From positions 62,001 to 126,000 of the forward strand of contig WGLN01000006.1 in NCBI GenBank assembly GCA_016125555.1: DNA of 64,000 bases, written 5' to 3'. This document shows positions 9,059-17,748 of this stretch, piece after piece (the first letter of the stretch is position 1; every line of letters begins with the position of its first letter). Made by a program: the position numbers and the translations under genes. The notes below the pieces were generated by a model. It was not told the origin of the DNA and did not search any database. It saw only the letters and a list, made by a program, of their open reading frames with translations. Source of the stretch: Porphyrobacter sp. (GTDB taxonomy: Bacteria; Pseudomonadota; Alphaproteobacteria; Sphingomonadales; Sphingomonadaceae).

Positions 9059-10588
9059 ATGGCTGAGGCAGGCTTGCGCAAACTGGTCATCGTCGGCGGC
9101 GGGACCGCGGGCTGGATCACCGCGGCGGCCTTCGCGCGGCTGCTCGGCCACTCGCTCGAGATCGAGCTGGTCGAGAGCGAGGCGATCGGCACGGTCGGGG
9201 TGGGCGAGGCGACCATCCCGCAGATCATCCGCCTGAACGCGATCCTCGGGATCGACGAGAACGCCTTCCTCAAGGCCACCTCGGGCACCTTCAAGCTAGG
9301 GATCGAGTTCGCCGACTGGGGGCGGATCGGCAGCCGCTACCTGCACACTTTCGGCGATACCGGCATGAACCTCGGCAATGTCGCCTTCCACCATTACTGG
9401 CGGCGCAGCACCTTCGGCGAGGCCGCGCCCGATCCGCAGGGCCTGTGGCACTGGTCGCTTCACCAGCGCGCCGCCGAGGAGGCGCGGTTCGGCAAGCTCG
9501 ATCGGGTCGGCAACACCGCGATGACGGGCCTTGCCTATGCCTATCACTTCGACGCGGGCCGCTACGCGCGGTTCCTGCGCGCCTATGCGGAAGCGCGCGG
9601 CGTGACCCGCACCGAAGGCATCGTCGAGAGCGTGGCGCGCGACGGGGAAAGCGGCGACATCACCACCATCGCGCTGGCAGGCGGGCGGGAGGTCGCGGGC
9701 GACTTCTTCATCGACTGCACGGGCTTTCGCGCGCTGCTGCTCGGCGAGGCGCTTGGGACGGGCTATGAAGACTGGTCGAAGTGGCTCCCCTGCGACCGTG
9801 CGCTGGCGGTGCCGAGCGAGCGCCTGCCGGTGCTGGTTCCCTATACCCGCGCGACGGCCAAGAGCGCGGGCTGGCAGTGGCGCATCCCGCTCCAGCATCG
9901 CACCGGCAACGGGCACGTCTATTCATCCGGCTTCACCAGCGACGAGGCCGCGGCGGACACGCTGCTGGAGGGGCTCGACACCAAGGCGCTTGGCGACCCG
10001 CGCCCGATCCGCTTCACCACCGGGCGGCGGGCGGCCTTCTGGGCGCACAATTGCGTCGGGATCGGGCTGTCGAGCGGGTTCCTCGAGCCGCTCGAATCCA
10101 CCTCGATCCATCTCATCCAGTCGCATGTCAGCCGGCTGATCCAGCTGTTCCCGCAGGGCGGCGATGCGGCGGCGATGCGCGGCGAATACAACCGGCGCTG
10201 CGCGGCCGAGTTCGCGCAGATCCGCGACTTCCTGATCCTCCACTACCATCGCACCGACCGCGAGGACAGCGCGTTCTGGCGTTATTGCAAGCACATGGAG
10301 GTGCCCGACAGCCTCACCCACAAGCTCGAGCTGTTCGCCGCCGCGGGCCGCGTGGGGCGCGATGTCGACGATCTGTTCCGCGATGCGAGTTGGGTGCAGG
10401 TTATGCTCGGCCAGGGGATCGTGCCGGCCGGATACGACCGGATGGCCGACCAGATCGGCGAGGACCAGCTCGCAGCCTTCCTCGCCGACCTGCGCCGGGT
10501 GATCGAGCGCAGCGTCGCGGGTCTGCCGCGGCACGAGGAGTACATCGCCCGCCACTGCGCCGCCGAGCCGCTCGACGCCGCCGCCTGA
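9059..10588 (+). CDS. FAD-dependent tryptophan-halogenase family protein (second copy)
   Basis: This 509-residue paralogue of the gene at 3422 has the same plan: GGGTAGW dinucleotide-binding motif (residues 13-19), GEATIPQ, Lys79 in GTFKLGIEF, the WQWRIP box and Glu346 in PLEST, the last two catalytic residues having the same numbers as in PrnA. The enzyme should oxidise chloride or bromide with reduced FAD, which a separate flavin reductase would have to supply; none is seen here. The DUF6445-like gene sits just upstream in the same direction. The duplication on both sides of the TonB receptor suggests that the two act on related but different substrates. The true substrate is unknown. Confidence 0.88.
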   Translation: MAEAGLRKLVIVGGGTAGWITAAAFARLLGHSLEIELVESEAIGTVGVGEATIPQIIRLNAILGIDENAFLKATSGTFKLGIEFADWGRIGSRYLHTFGDTGMNLGNVAFHHYWRRSTFGEAAPDPQGLWHWSLHQRAAEEARFGKLDRVGNTAMTGLAYAYHFDAGRYARFLRAYAEARGVTRTEGIVESVARDGESGDITTIALAGGREVAGDFFIDCTGFRALLLGEALGTGYEDWSKWLPCDRALAVPSERLPVLVPYTRATAKSAGWQWRIPLQHRTGNGHVYSSGFTSDEAAADTLLEGLDTKALGDPRPIRFTTGRRAAFWAHNCVGIGLSSGFLEPLESTSIHLIQSHVSRLIQLFPQGGDAAAMRGEYNRRCAAEFAQIRDFLILHYHRTDREDSAFWRYCKHMEVPDSLTHKLELFAAAGRVGRDVDDLFRDASWVQVMLGQGIVPAGYDRMADQIGEDQLAAFLADLRRVIERSVAGLPRHEEYIARHCAAEPLDAAA

Positions 10589-10602
10589 GCACGCCCACGC
10601 AA

Positions 10603-10635
10603 AAGGGGCGGCACGGTTGCCCCGCGCCGCCCCTT
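10603..10635. terminator. Bidirectional terminator hairpin
   Basis: A perfect 10-bp inverted repeat (AAGGGGCGGC / GCCGCCCCTT) with a 13-base loop lies between the converging halogenase-like gene (stop 10588) and cytochrome gene (stop 10685). The A and T flanks make it usable in both directions. Confidence 0.7.
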
Positions 10636-10684
10636 CAGATGGTTCGCTTCGGCCGGAACGTGATGCCCCGGCCCGGCAAGCCTC

Positions 10685-11200
10685 TTACGAGGACTGGCTC
10701 TGGAGATAGGCCACCAGGTTGGCGCGATCCTGATCGTTCTTGATGCCCGGGAAGGCCATCTTGGTGCCCGGGATGTATTGCTGCGGGGCCTTGAGGTATT
10801 CGTAGAGCGCCTGCGGGGTCCACACCACGCCGCTGTTCTTGTTGGCGTCGGAATAGTTGTAACCCTCGACGATGCCCGAGTGGCGGCCGACGACATTGTG
10901 CAGCGACGGGCCGACGCGGTTCACGCCTTCTTCGAGCACGTGGCACGAACGGCACAGCGCGAAGACCTTCTCGCCGGCGGCGGCGTCGGTGGTCATGCTG
11001 GCGAAATCCATGGTCGCGCCGCCAGCGGCGCCATCGGCGGCAGCGGCAGTGGTTTCAGCCGGAGCCGGGGTCTCGGCCGGCGCGGCGGTGGTCGCCTCGG
11101 CCGCCGGCGCGTTGGCGTCGCTGCCCGCACCGCCACCGCAGGCGGAAAGAGTCATCAGGCCCGCAAGCGCGGCCGCACCCATCAGGAAATTACGCTTCAT
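10685..11200 (-). CDS. Lipoprotein c-type cytochrome (cytochrome c2/c550-like)
   Basis: The 171-residue protein begins with a lipoprotein signal peptide; the lipobox LSAC puts the lipidated Cys at residue 21. An Ala/Thr/Pro/Glu-rich linker (about 25-60) precedes a single class I cytochrome domain with the haem site CRSCH (Cys83, Cys86, His87) and a likely axial Met in TKMAFPG. It should be anchored to the membrane and carry electrons in the periplasm. I chose ATG 11200 (MKRNFLMG) because it starts the signal peptide; the frame extends to 11335 without similarity. It is transcribed alone, with a terminator downstream and its promoter in the 197-bp gap before the divergent DUF1499 gene. Confidence 0.9.
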   Translation of the reverse strand: MKRNFLMGAAALAGLMTLSACGGGAGSDANAPAAEATTAAPAETPAPAETTAAAADGAAGGATMDFASMTTDAAAGEKVFALCRSCHVLEEGVNRVGPSLHNVVGRHSGIVEGYNYSDANKNSGVVWTPQALYEYLKAPQQYIPGTKMAFPGIKNDQDRANLVAYLQSQSS

Positions 11201-11397
11201 GGTCGTCTCGTCCTTTGAACAACTTGCCTCCCGCAAGGGCCGCGGGAGATAACCCACTTTTCGCGACATGGAAAGCGGGACTTCGGCAAGCCTTCGTGCC
11301 CACCCCCTCCCGTGCCGTAAGGTCGTAACGCGCAAACCCCTGCAAGTTTCCCGACAGGTTGCCGCGCCATTTGCCTTGCGGCGCGCGGGCGCTAAAC

Positions 11398-12231
11398 ATG
11401 CCCGCCATGATCAAGAACCTGCCCTGGCACACCAAGCTCGTCCTCGCCCTCACGGCGTTCCTTCCGCTCTATTTCCTGATCGCCGCCTTCGGCACCAGGA
11501 TCGGCATCTGGGGCTGGCAGACGGGCCTCCTCGCGCTGACCCTGGGCGGGGGTGTGATCCTGCTCGGGATCACGGCGCTCGCCGCGCTGGTTTCGCTGGT
11601 GATCGCGCTCAGGGCCAAGCCGCGCCGCAACGGCGTGCTGGCGGCGGCGATCATCGGCCTGCTGGTGCCCGGCGCGATCTTCCTCGTGTTCCTTTCGGCG
11701 GGCGCCAAGGCCGGGGACAACCCGATCCACGACATTTCGACCGACACCGCCAACCCGCCCGCCTTCTCTGCCGAGACGATGGCCGCGCGCGAGGCGGCGG
11801 GGGCCAATCCGCTCTCCGATTACCAGACCCCGCTGGGGCGCATCCCGCTCTACGCGGACGGGGCCGAGCCGGTCTCGGGCGATCTCGCGGTGAAGAGCCA
11901 TGCGCAGATCATCACCGACCGCCCCGACCGCCCCGCCCCGCTGCCGCTGGGCGGCGCGACCCGCGAGGAAGGCGTGGCGGCGGTCGCCGCGGCGATGGGC
12001 AACATGGGGCTCAAGGACATCCGTACCAATGTCGCCGAAGGGCGGGTTGAGGGTGTGGCGCAGAGCTTCTGGTTCGGCTTCAAGGACGATGTGGTGGCGC
12101 GCGTCGGCGACACGCAGATCGACTTCCGCTCGGTCAGCCGCGTCGGACGCAGCGATCTCGGCGCCAACACCGCGCGCATCAAGGAACTGCGCAAGCAGAC
12201 CGAGGCGCTGCTCGGCACCGCCAGCCGTTAA
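11398..12231 (+). CDS. DUF1499 membrane protein
   Basis: The protein of about 277 residues has three hydrophobic segments in its N-terminal third (LVLALTAFLPLYFLIAAF, a second from about residue 45 and a third beginning AAAIIGLLVPGAIFLVF). A soluble C-terminal domain of the DUF1499 type follows; it includes the family-like stretch DVVARVGDTQIDFRSVSRVG and ends in a region (ARIKELRKQTEALL) also typical of the family. The function of DUF1499 is not established. The start at 11398 is preferred over 11407 (also ATG) only weakly. The gene is divergent from the cytochrome and its stop overlaps by 4 bp the stop of the converging phosphatidyltransferase gene. Confidence 0.8.
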   Translation: MPAMIKNLPWHTKLVLALTAFLPLYFLIAAFGTRIGIWGWQTGLLALTLGGGVILLGITALAALVSLVIALRAKPRRNGVLAAAIIGLLVPGAIFLVFLSAGAKAGDNPIHDISTDTANPPAFSAETMAAREAAGANPLSDYQTPLGRIPLYADGAEPVSGDLAVKSHAQIITDRPDRPAPLPLGGATREEGVAAVAAAMGNMGLKDIRTNVAEGRVEGVAQSFWFGFKDDVVARVGDTQIDFRSVSRVGRSDLGANTARIKELRKQTEALLGTASR

Positions 12232-12833
12232 TCGCGGAACGTGGCCGCGGCGAGCGTGCTGCGCTGGACCACGGTGAGCGCGCACAGCGCCGCGTAGCCA
12301 TAGGCGATCCCGCCGAACCACCCGGGGGCCGCGCACATGGCGATGAACACCGCGATCGTCTCCGTCCCCTCGGCGAGGCCGGTCGAATAGAAGAAGCTCT
12401 TCTTCCCGTGCGCCGCGGTCTCGGCGCCGCGCTTGGCGGCGATCACCGCAAAGGCGAGGAAGCTGACCCCGGTCAGCACGAAACTCGCCACCAGCACCAG
12501 CGCGGGCAGAGTGGCGGCGGGATCGCGGATGCCGAAGCCGAGCGGCACGGCGACATAGAAGGCAAAATCCGCGACGATGTCGAAATAGCCGCCGAGGTCC
12601 GAAGGCCCCCGCACCCGCGCCACGGCCCCGTCGAGCCCGTCGAGCAGGCGGTTGGCGAGGATCAGCGCCAGACCCCAGCCGAGATGACCGAAGGCAATCG
12701 CCGCCGCGCCCGCAAGGCCGAGGGCGAGGCCGGTGAAGGTCAAACCGTTGGCGGTGACCCCCAGCCCTGCCAGCACTTGGCCGATGCGGTTCAAGGGCGG
12801 ATCGATCAGCGGGCGAAGCTTGGCATCGAACAT
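12228..12833 (-). CDS. CDP-alcohol phosphatidyltransferase family protein
   Basis: The 201-residue integral membrane enzyme carries the complete family signature D-x2-DG-x2-AR-x8-G-x3-D-x3-D: Asp65, Asp68, Gly69, Ala72, Arg73, Gly81, Asp85 and Asp89. Members move a CDP-linked head or diacylglycerol group onto an alcohol in phospholipid synthesis. Several hydrophobic helices follow the motif. The acceptor (glycerol phosphate, inositol phosphate, serine or other) cannot be told from the sequence. It lies 4 bp downstream of the nucleoside transporter gene on the same strand, so they are probably cotranscribed although their functions do not obviously connect. Confidence 0.88.
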   Translation of the reverse strand: MFDAKLRPLIDPPLNRIGQVLAGLGVTANGLTFTGLALGLAGAAAIAFGHLGWGLALILANRLLDGLDGAVARVRGPSDLGGYFDIVADFAFYVAVPLGFGIRDPAATLPALVLVASFVLTGVSFLAFAVIAAKRGAETAAHGKKSFFYSTGLAEGTETIAVFIAMCAAPGWFGGIAYGYAALCALTVVQRSTLAAATFRD

Positions 12834-12837
12834 CGCT

Positions 12838-14112
12838 CTACCCCCAGCTCACCAGCCCGATCCATGCCCCCGTCATCGCGCTGGCGAGATTGCCCGCGAT
12901 CCAGCTCTTCATCCCCAGCCCCGCGGCTTCCGCGCGGCGTTCGGGACACAGCGTGCCGATGGTCGAAACCAGGAGGCCGACGCTGGCGAGGTTCGCGACG
13001 CCGCACAATGCATAGGTGACGATCAGCAGGCTGCGCGGCCCCAGCGTTCCGGCGGGCAGCGCGGCGAGTTCGAGATAGGCGACATATTCGTTGAGCACGG
13101 CCTTGGTGCCCATCAGGCCTCCGGCAGCCTGCGCCTCCCCCCACGGCACCCCCAGCAGCCACATGAAGGGCGCGAAGAGCCAGCCCAGCAGGCGCTTCAA
13201 GGTCAGCGGCGCCCCGTCCACCTGCGGCAGCACCGCCAGCGCCTGGTCGGCAAGCGCGACGAGCGCGAAGACCACGATGATCACCGCGATCACCGCCAGG
13301 AACAGCTGCATCCCGTCCATCGTGCCCTTGACCACCGCATCGATGCTGCCCTCGTAGCGCAGCCCCGGTGCGTCGCGCTCCACCGCGGTGCCGCCCTCGC
13401 CCGCCTTCTCGGGCACCATCAGCCGGGCGATCAGCAGCGCGGCGGGAAGCGAGATCAGCGAGGCGGCGATCATGTGGCCGACGGCATCGGGCACGACGTT
13501 GCGCAAGGTGGTGGCATAAAGGATCAGGATCGCGCCCGAGATCGTCGCCATGGTCAGCGCCATGATCTGGAACAGTTCGCTGCGGGTCACATGAGCGAAC
13601 CACGCGCGGGTCACCAGCGGCGCCTCAACCACGCCGAGGAACACGCTCGCGCCGCCCGACAGGCCGACCACGCCCGACACGCCAAGGCTGCGCCGCAGCA
13701 GGAAGGAGAGGCCGTTGACCAGCCAGCGCAGCACCCCCCAGTGCCACAGCAGCGCGGCGAGCGCGGAAAAGACGATCACCAGCGGCAAGATCTGGAAGGC
13801 GATGACCAGCGGCGGCTGCGCCCCGTCCTTGAGCACGAAGGGCAGGTCCGCCCCGCCGAGATAGCCGAACATATAGGACGAGCCCTTGAGCGTCGCGGCC
13901 TCGACCGCGCTCACCGCGTCATTGGCAAGGCCCACCGCCGCCCACACCGCGGGCACGCGCAGGATCACCACGGCGAGAAATCCCTGCGCCGCCAGCGCCC
14001 CGGCGATCCAGCGCCAGCCGGGCCGGCCTGCACGGTCCTCGCTCAGGGCCCAGGCGATGCCGAGCAACACCGCGATGCCGATCAGCCCCCGAAACTGGTC
14101 GAAAAGCTCCAA
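12838..14112 (-). CDS. NupC/CNT family nucleoside transporter
   Basis: This 424-residue polytopic membrane protein fits the concentrative nucleoside transporter family. It has the N-terminal FRGLIGIAVLLGIAWALSED segment, the motif SYMFGYLGG, the gate-like GLSGGASVFLGVVEAPL and the C-terminal YALCGVANLASVG with GTLCPERR, all usual in NupC-like proteins. CNTs import nucleosides with protons or sodium. Length is normal for the bacterial family (about 400-430). It is the first gene of a two-gene unit with the phosphatidyltransferase and starts 19 bp beyond the stop of the flavoprotein gene on its right. Substrate range is not predictable. Confidence 0.9.
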   Translation of the reverse strand: MELFDQFRGLIGIAVLLGIAWALSEDRAGRPGWRWIAGALAAQGFLAVVILRVPAVWAAVGLANDAVSAVEAATLKGSSYMFGYLGGADLPFVLKDGAQPPLVIAFQILPLVIVFSALAALLWHWGVLRWLVNGLSFLLRRSLGVSGVVGLSGGASVFLGVVEAPLVTRAWFAHVTRSELFQIMALTMATISGAILILYATTLRNVVPDAVGHMIAASLISLPAALLIARLMVPEKAGEGGTAVERDAPGLRYEGSIDAVVKGTMDGMQLFLAVIAVIIVVFALVALADQALAVLPQVDGAPLTLKRLLGWLFAPFMWLLGVPWGEAQAAGGLMGTKAVLNEYVAYLELAALPAGTLGPRSLLIVTYALCGVANLASVGLLVSTIGTLCPERRAEAAGLGMKSWIAGNLASAMTGAWIGLVSWG

Positions 14113-14131
14113 CCCCCGTCCCCCCGATGCC

Positions 14132-16273
14132 CTATCCGCGCCGCCATGCGTGATAGCGTTCGACCCACTTCAGCACGCCTTCCGGCTTATGCGCCAGCTT
14201 CCACTGCCCGGCGGCATATTTGTTCGCCTCGGCAAGGGTCGGATAGGCGTGGATCGTGCCGAGAATCTTGTTGAGGCCGATCCCGTGCTTCATCGCCAGC
14301 ACGTATTCGGCGATGAGCTCGCCCGCATGGGCCCCGACGATGGTGACGCCCAGCACCTTGTCCTTGCCGCCCGCGGGCGTCAGCACCTTGACGAAGCCGC
14401 TCGTCTCGCTCTCGGCAATCGCGCGGTCGAGATCGTCGAGCTCGTAGCGGGTGACCTCCACCGCGATGCCCTGCGCGGCCGCCTCGCGCTCGTTGAGGCC
14501 GACGCGCGCGACCTCCGGATCCATGAAGGTGACCGCCGGGATGACGCGGTAATCGGCCTTGAACTTGCGGAACTGGCCGAACAGCGCGTTGACGCTGGCA
14601 TACCACGCTTGATGGCTGGCGGTGTGGGTGAACTGGTAGGGCCCGGCGACGTCGCCCGCGGCGAAGATGTTGGGATATCGGGTCGCGAGAAAATCGTCGG
14701 TGACCACGGTGTTGGCGGTGTGCACCCCGATATCCTCCAGCCCGAAACCGCTCAGCCGCGCGCGGCGCCCGACCGCGAGGATCAGCGTGTCGAAGGGCAG
14801 ATGCACCTCGGCCCCTGCCCGCGCGGCGACGAGCGCGCCGTCCTCGACCCGCACCGCCTCGTGGCCGGTGAGGACGCTCACCCCCTCGTCTTCCAGCACC
14901 GCGCGGGCGAGCGCCGAGACCTCCTCGTCCTCGCGGGTCAGCAGGCGAGCGTCCTTCTCGACCTGGGTGACCTGCGCGCCGAGCCGCGCCAGCGCCTGCG
15001 AAAGCTCGCAGCCGATCGGCCCGCCGCCGAGGATCACCACCCTTTCGGGCACCCTGTCCATCTGCGCGAAGGCCTCCCACATGGTCTCGCTGGTGAGATA
15101 GCCCGAATCCGCGATGCCGGGGATCGGCGGGACCACCGGTTCGGCCCCGGTGGCGATCACGATGCTGCGCGTGGTCAGCCGCTGCGTCCCGCCGTCCTCG
15201 CGCGCGATCTCCACCGTCCAGGGATCGACGATCCGTGCATGGCCCTTCACCACGTCGACCCCGACACCGGTGAAGCGTTCGACGCTGTCGTGCGGCTCGA
15301 TGGTGCGGATCGCCTCCCGAACCCGCGCCATCACCGCCCTGAAGGAGACCTCGGGCTGGTGCGCGGCGAGGCCATAGCGCTCGGCATGGCGCATGGTGGC
15401 GGCGACCTTCGCGCTCTTGATCAGCGTCTTGGAGGGGACGCAGCCGGTGTTGAGGCAATCCCCGCCCATGTCCCGCGCCTCGACCAGCGTCACGCTGGCC
15501 TTCACGGTGGCGGCGATATAGGCGGCGACCAGACCCGCGGACCCGGCTCCGATCACCACCAGATTGCGGTCGAAGCTCCTGGGACGGGTGAAGCCGGCAT
15601 AGACCCGGCGGCGCTGGATGATCCCGATCAACCCCTTGGCAATCCACGGGACGAAGGCGAGCAGCAGGAAGGATGCGAGCAGCAGCGGCGAGAGCAGGTC
15701 GCCGAGATCCTCGATCCGCGCGAGCTGGGTGCCCGCGTTCACGTAGACGATCGTGCCGAGCAGCATGCCCACCTGGCTCACCCACGCGAAGGTGAGCGTG
15801 CGGATGCGGGTCAGGCCCATCATCAGGTTGACGGCGAAGAACGGGACGTAAGGGATCATCCGCAGGGTGAAGAGGTAGAACGCCCCGTCGCGCGCCAGCC
15901 CCTCGTTGATCGCCTTGAGCCGCGCGCCGAAGCGCGCCTCGACCCAGTCTCGCAGCAGATAGCGCGAGGACAGGAAGGCGAGCGTCGCCCCGAGGGTCGA
16001 GGCGAAGGAAACAAGGATCGTGCCGGTGACGAGCCCGAACAGTGCGCCCGCCGCCAGCGTCATGAGCCCCGCGCCGGGGATCGAGGCGGCGGTCACCGCG
16101 ACATAGAGCGCGAAGAATCCCGCCAGCACCGCGAGCGGGTTCTCGGCGTAGAACGCCTCCCACTGCGCCACCGCCTGCTTGAGCCCGGCGAGCGTCAGGA
16201 CGTCGCCGAGGTCGAACAGGACATAGGCGGCGATCACGAGCGCCAGCAGGGCAAGAACGACGAGTTTCTTCAA
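14132..16273 (-). CDS. VTT-domain membrane protein fused to a mercuric-reductase-like flavoprotein disulfide reductase
   Basis: The 713-residue protein is a two-part fusion. Residues 1 to about 230 form a TVP38/TMEM64 (VTT/DedA-like) membrane domain with helices and the motif SIPGAGLMTLAAGALFG. The rest is a class I pyridine-nucleotide-disulfide oxidoreductase: FAD motif IGAGSAGL, redox-active disulfide in GGDCLNTGCVPSK (Cys273 and Cys278), NAD(P) motif GGGPIGCE and a C-terminal dimer domain with FMDPEVARVG. No Cys pair for mercury binding is seen at the C-terminus, so mercuric reductase is unlikely to be the true activity. I place the start at TTG 16273, just behind an AGGAGG site; the frame runs on to 17200 but that part is antisense of the next gene. 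Its physiological substrate is unknown. Confidence 0.87.
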   Translation of the reverse strand: MKKLVVLALLALVIAAYVLFDLGDVLTLAGLKQAVAQWEAFYAENPLAVLAGFFALYVAVTAASIPGAGLMTLAAGALFGLVTGTILVSFASTLGATLAFLSSRYLLRDWVEARFGARLKAINEGLARDGAFYLFTLRMIPYVPFFAVNLMMGLTRIRTLTFAWVSQVGMLLGTIVYVNAGTQLARIEDLGDLLSPLLLASFLLLAFVPWIAKGLIGIIQRRRVYAGFTRPRSFDRNLVVIGAGSAGLVAAYIAATVKASVTLVEARDMGGDCLNTGCVPSKTLIKSAKVAATMRHAERYGLAAHQPEVSFRAVMARVREAIRTIEPHDSVERFTGVGVDVVKGHARIVDPWTVEIAREDGGTQRLTTRSIVIATGAEPVVPPIPGIADSGYLTSETMWEAFAQMDRVPERVVILGGGPIGCELSQALARLGAQVTQVEKDARLLTREDEEVSALARAVLEDEGVSVLTGHEAVRVEDGALVAARAGAEVHLPFDTLILAVGRRARLSGFGLEDIGVHTANTVVTDDFLATRYPNIFAAGDVAGPYQFTHTASHQAWYASVNALFGQFRKFKADYRVIPAVTFMDPEVARVGLNEREAAAQGIAVEVTRYELDDLDRAIAESETSGFVKVLTPAGGKDKVLGVTIVGAHAGELIAEYVLAMKHGIGLNKILGTIHAYPTLAEANKYAAGQWKLAHKPEGVLKWVERYHAWRRG

Positions 16274-16314
16274 GGGGCCTCCTTGCCCGGTGTTCGCAGG
16301 GAGCGCACGGGGCG

Positions 16315-17457
16315 TTACCCGGTTCCCGCCAGGCTTGCGTATTTGCCGATCCAGCGCTTGTCGATCCAGTGCTTGAGCGCCAGCACGACACTCCCCTCGG
16401 CAGCGAGAGCCCCGTAGCTGGCGATCGCGCGGCCATCGCCGGTGTTCATCAGGTAGAGGCTGTTCCAGCGCGGCCGATAGGCGCGGCGCGGCGGCGCTCC
16501 CGCGAGCAGGCTGCGAAGGTTCGCCGCGAGCACCGGCCCGGCGAACACCGCATGGACGCCCGAATGCGCAAGGCGGCGGTCGGCGCGCGCGGCGACATCG
16601 CCCGCGGCAAGGATGTGCGGGTGCGAGAGCGAAAGCTGCCGCGCGTCGACCAGCGCGAAGCCCGCTGCGTCCACCGCCAGCCCGCTGACGCGCACCCATT
16701 CCGGCGCGGCGCTGCCGAGCGCGGCGACGACGAGGTCGGCCGGTTCGAGAGAGCCCCCGTCGCCCGCCGTGATCGCGCCGTCCGCGAAACGCGCATCGGC
16801 CTCGACCACGCGGATGGCCTGCCGCTCGAGTGCCCTGGCGGCGCGGCGGCGCACCGCATGTGCGAATCCGGGAAGCAGACCGCCGGCACCGGTCGCCAGC
16901 ACCACCGCGGGGCGCCGCTCTGCCCAGGCGAGGTTGCGCAGGCCGAAAGCGAGTTCGACCCCGCCCGCCCCGCCGCCCGCCACCACCACGCGGGCCGGGG
17001 CGGGCATGGCGGCGATGCGCTCCACGAAGACGCCGATCGGGCGGATATCGAGAAGGCGCGGGTCCTCCCCCAGCAGCGCCGCGCCCTGCGGGACGCCGCC
17101 GGTGTCGAGCGAGGCGAGATCGAAGGGGATCGCCGCGCCGCTGTCGGTGGTCACCACCCGCGCCTCCGGATCGAGCGCGGCGCAGCGTCCGGGCAGCCAC
17201 TCCGCGCCGGCCTGCCGCGCAAGCCCGGCAAGATCGACCAGCCCTTCCTCGCGGCCGTGCTGTCCGGCGAGCCAGCCGGGCACCATGCCCGAATAGCGCA
17301 AGCTCGCCTCGGGGGTGAGCAGCAGGGTGCGCGTCGCGGGCGGCGGCCCGCGGCGAATCCAGTCGGCGAGCACCGCGACATGGGCATGGCCGCCGCCGAC
17401 CAGCAGCACGGTGCGCGTTCCGGCGCCCTGCGACGTGTGGTGCCCCCGCTCGGCCAT
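16315..17457 (-). CDS. FAD-dependent oxidoreductase resembling the N-terminal part of SelD fusions
   Basis: The protein of 380 residues is a type II NADH dehydrogenase-like flavoprotein. It starts with VLLVGGGHAHVAVL, where the GGGHAH box is typical of the oxidoreductase domain fused in front of selenophosphate synthetase in many bacteria (TIGR03169-like), and contains the second nucleotide motif VVAGGGAGGVELA and the FAD motif LAAGDVAAR. Here no SelD domain follows. The ATG at 17457 is preferred over a TTG at 17499 because a GAGG site precedes it. The stop lies 41 bp before the start of the VTT-flavoprotein on the same strand, so the two redox proteins are probably co-expressed. Electron acceptor unknown. 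Confidence 0.82.
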   Translation of the reverse strand: MAERGHHTSQGAGTRTVLLVGGGHAHVAVLADWIRRGPPPATRTLLLTPEASLRYSGMVPGWLAGQHGREEGLVDLAGLARQAGAEWLPGRCAALDPEARVVTTDSGAAIPFDLASLDTGGVPQGAALLGEDPRLLDIRPIGVFVERIAAMPAPARVVVAGGGAGGVELAFGLRNLAWAERRPAVVLATGAGGLLPGFAHAVRRRAARALERQAIRVVEADARFADGAITAGDGGSLEPADLVVAALGSAAPEWVRVSGLAVDAAGFALVDARQLSLSHPHILAAGDVAARADRRLAHSGVHAVFAGPVLAANLRSLLAGAPPRRAYRPRWNSLYLMNTGDGRAIASYGALAAEGSVVLALKHWIDKRWIGKYASLAGTG

Positions 17458-17748
17458 CGGAACCTCATGCCCGATCGCGGGCGGTTCAGCTACCGGCAAG
17501 GTTCGGCACGTAACGGCGAAGACAAGCGAGAATGCTTCGCAATATCTCTTTAGAGGTTCGTAGCTTCATGATTTTGCATATTGCCGACCCGGGGGAACCG
17601 GACCGGGCCTGCACGATTAAACATTTGCAGCGAAATCCGTTGCACGGCATGGATTCCGGCGAAGCAGGCGGGGGCCAGGGCCGCGGGTGGCCGGCGGGCG
17701 CCGGCGCGCGGTATCGCATGACCACTGGTTTCGGACGGAAAGGCTGCC

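Noticed and set aside
13886..16417. 843-codon plus-strand frame opposite the VTT-flavoprotein
   Set aside because: Antisense shadow with His/Arg/Asp/Gly low complexity; the minus strand encodes a clear enzyme.
16274..17200. N-terminal extension of the VTT-flavoprotein frame to residue 1022
   Set aside because: The extra part overlaps the next gene in another frame and has no similarity; the TTG with AGGAGG at 16273 is the better start.
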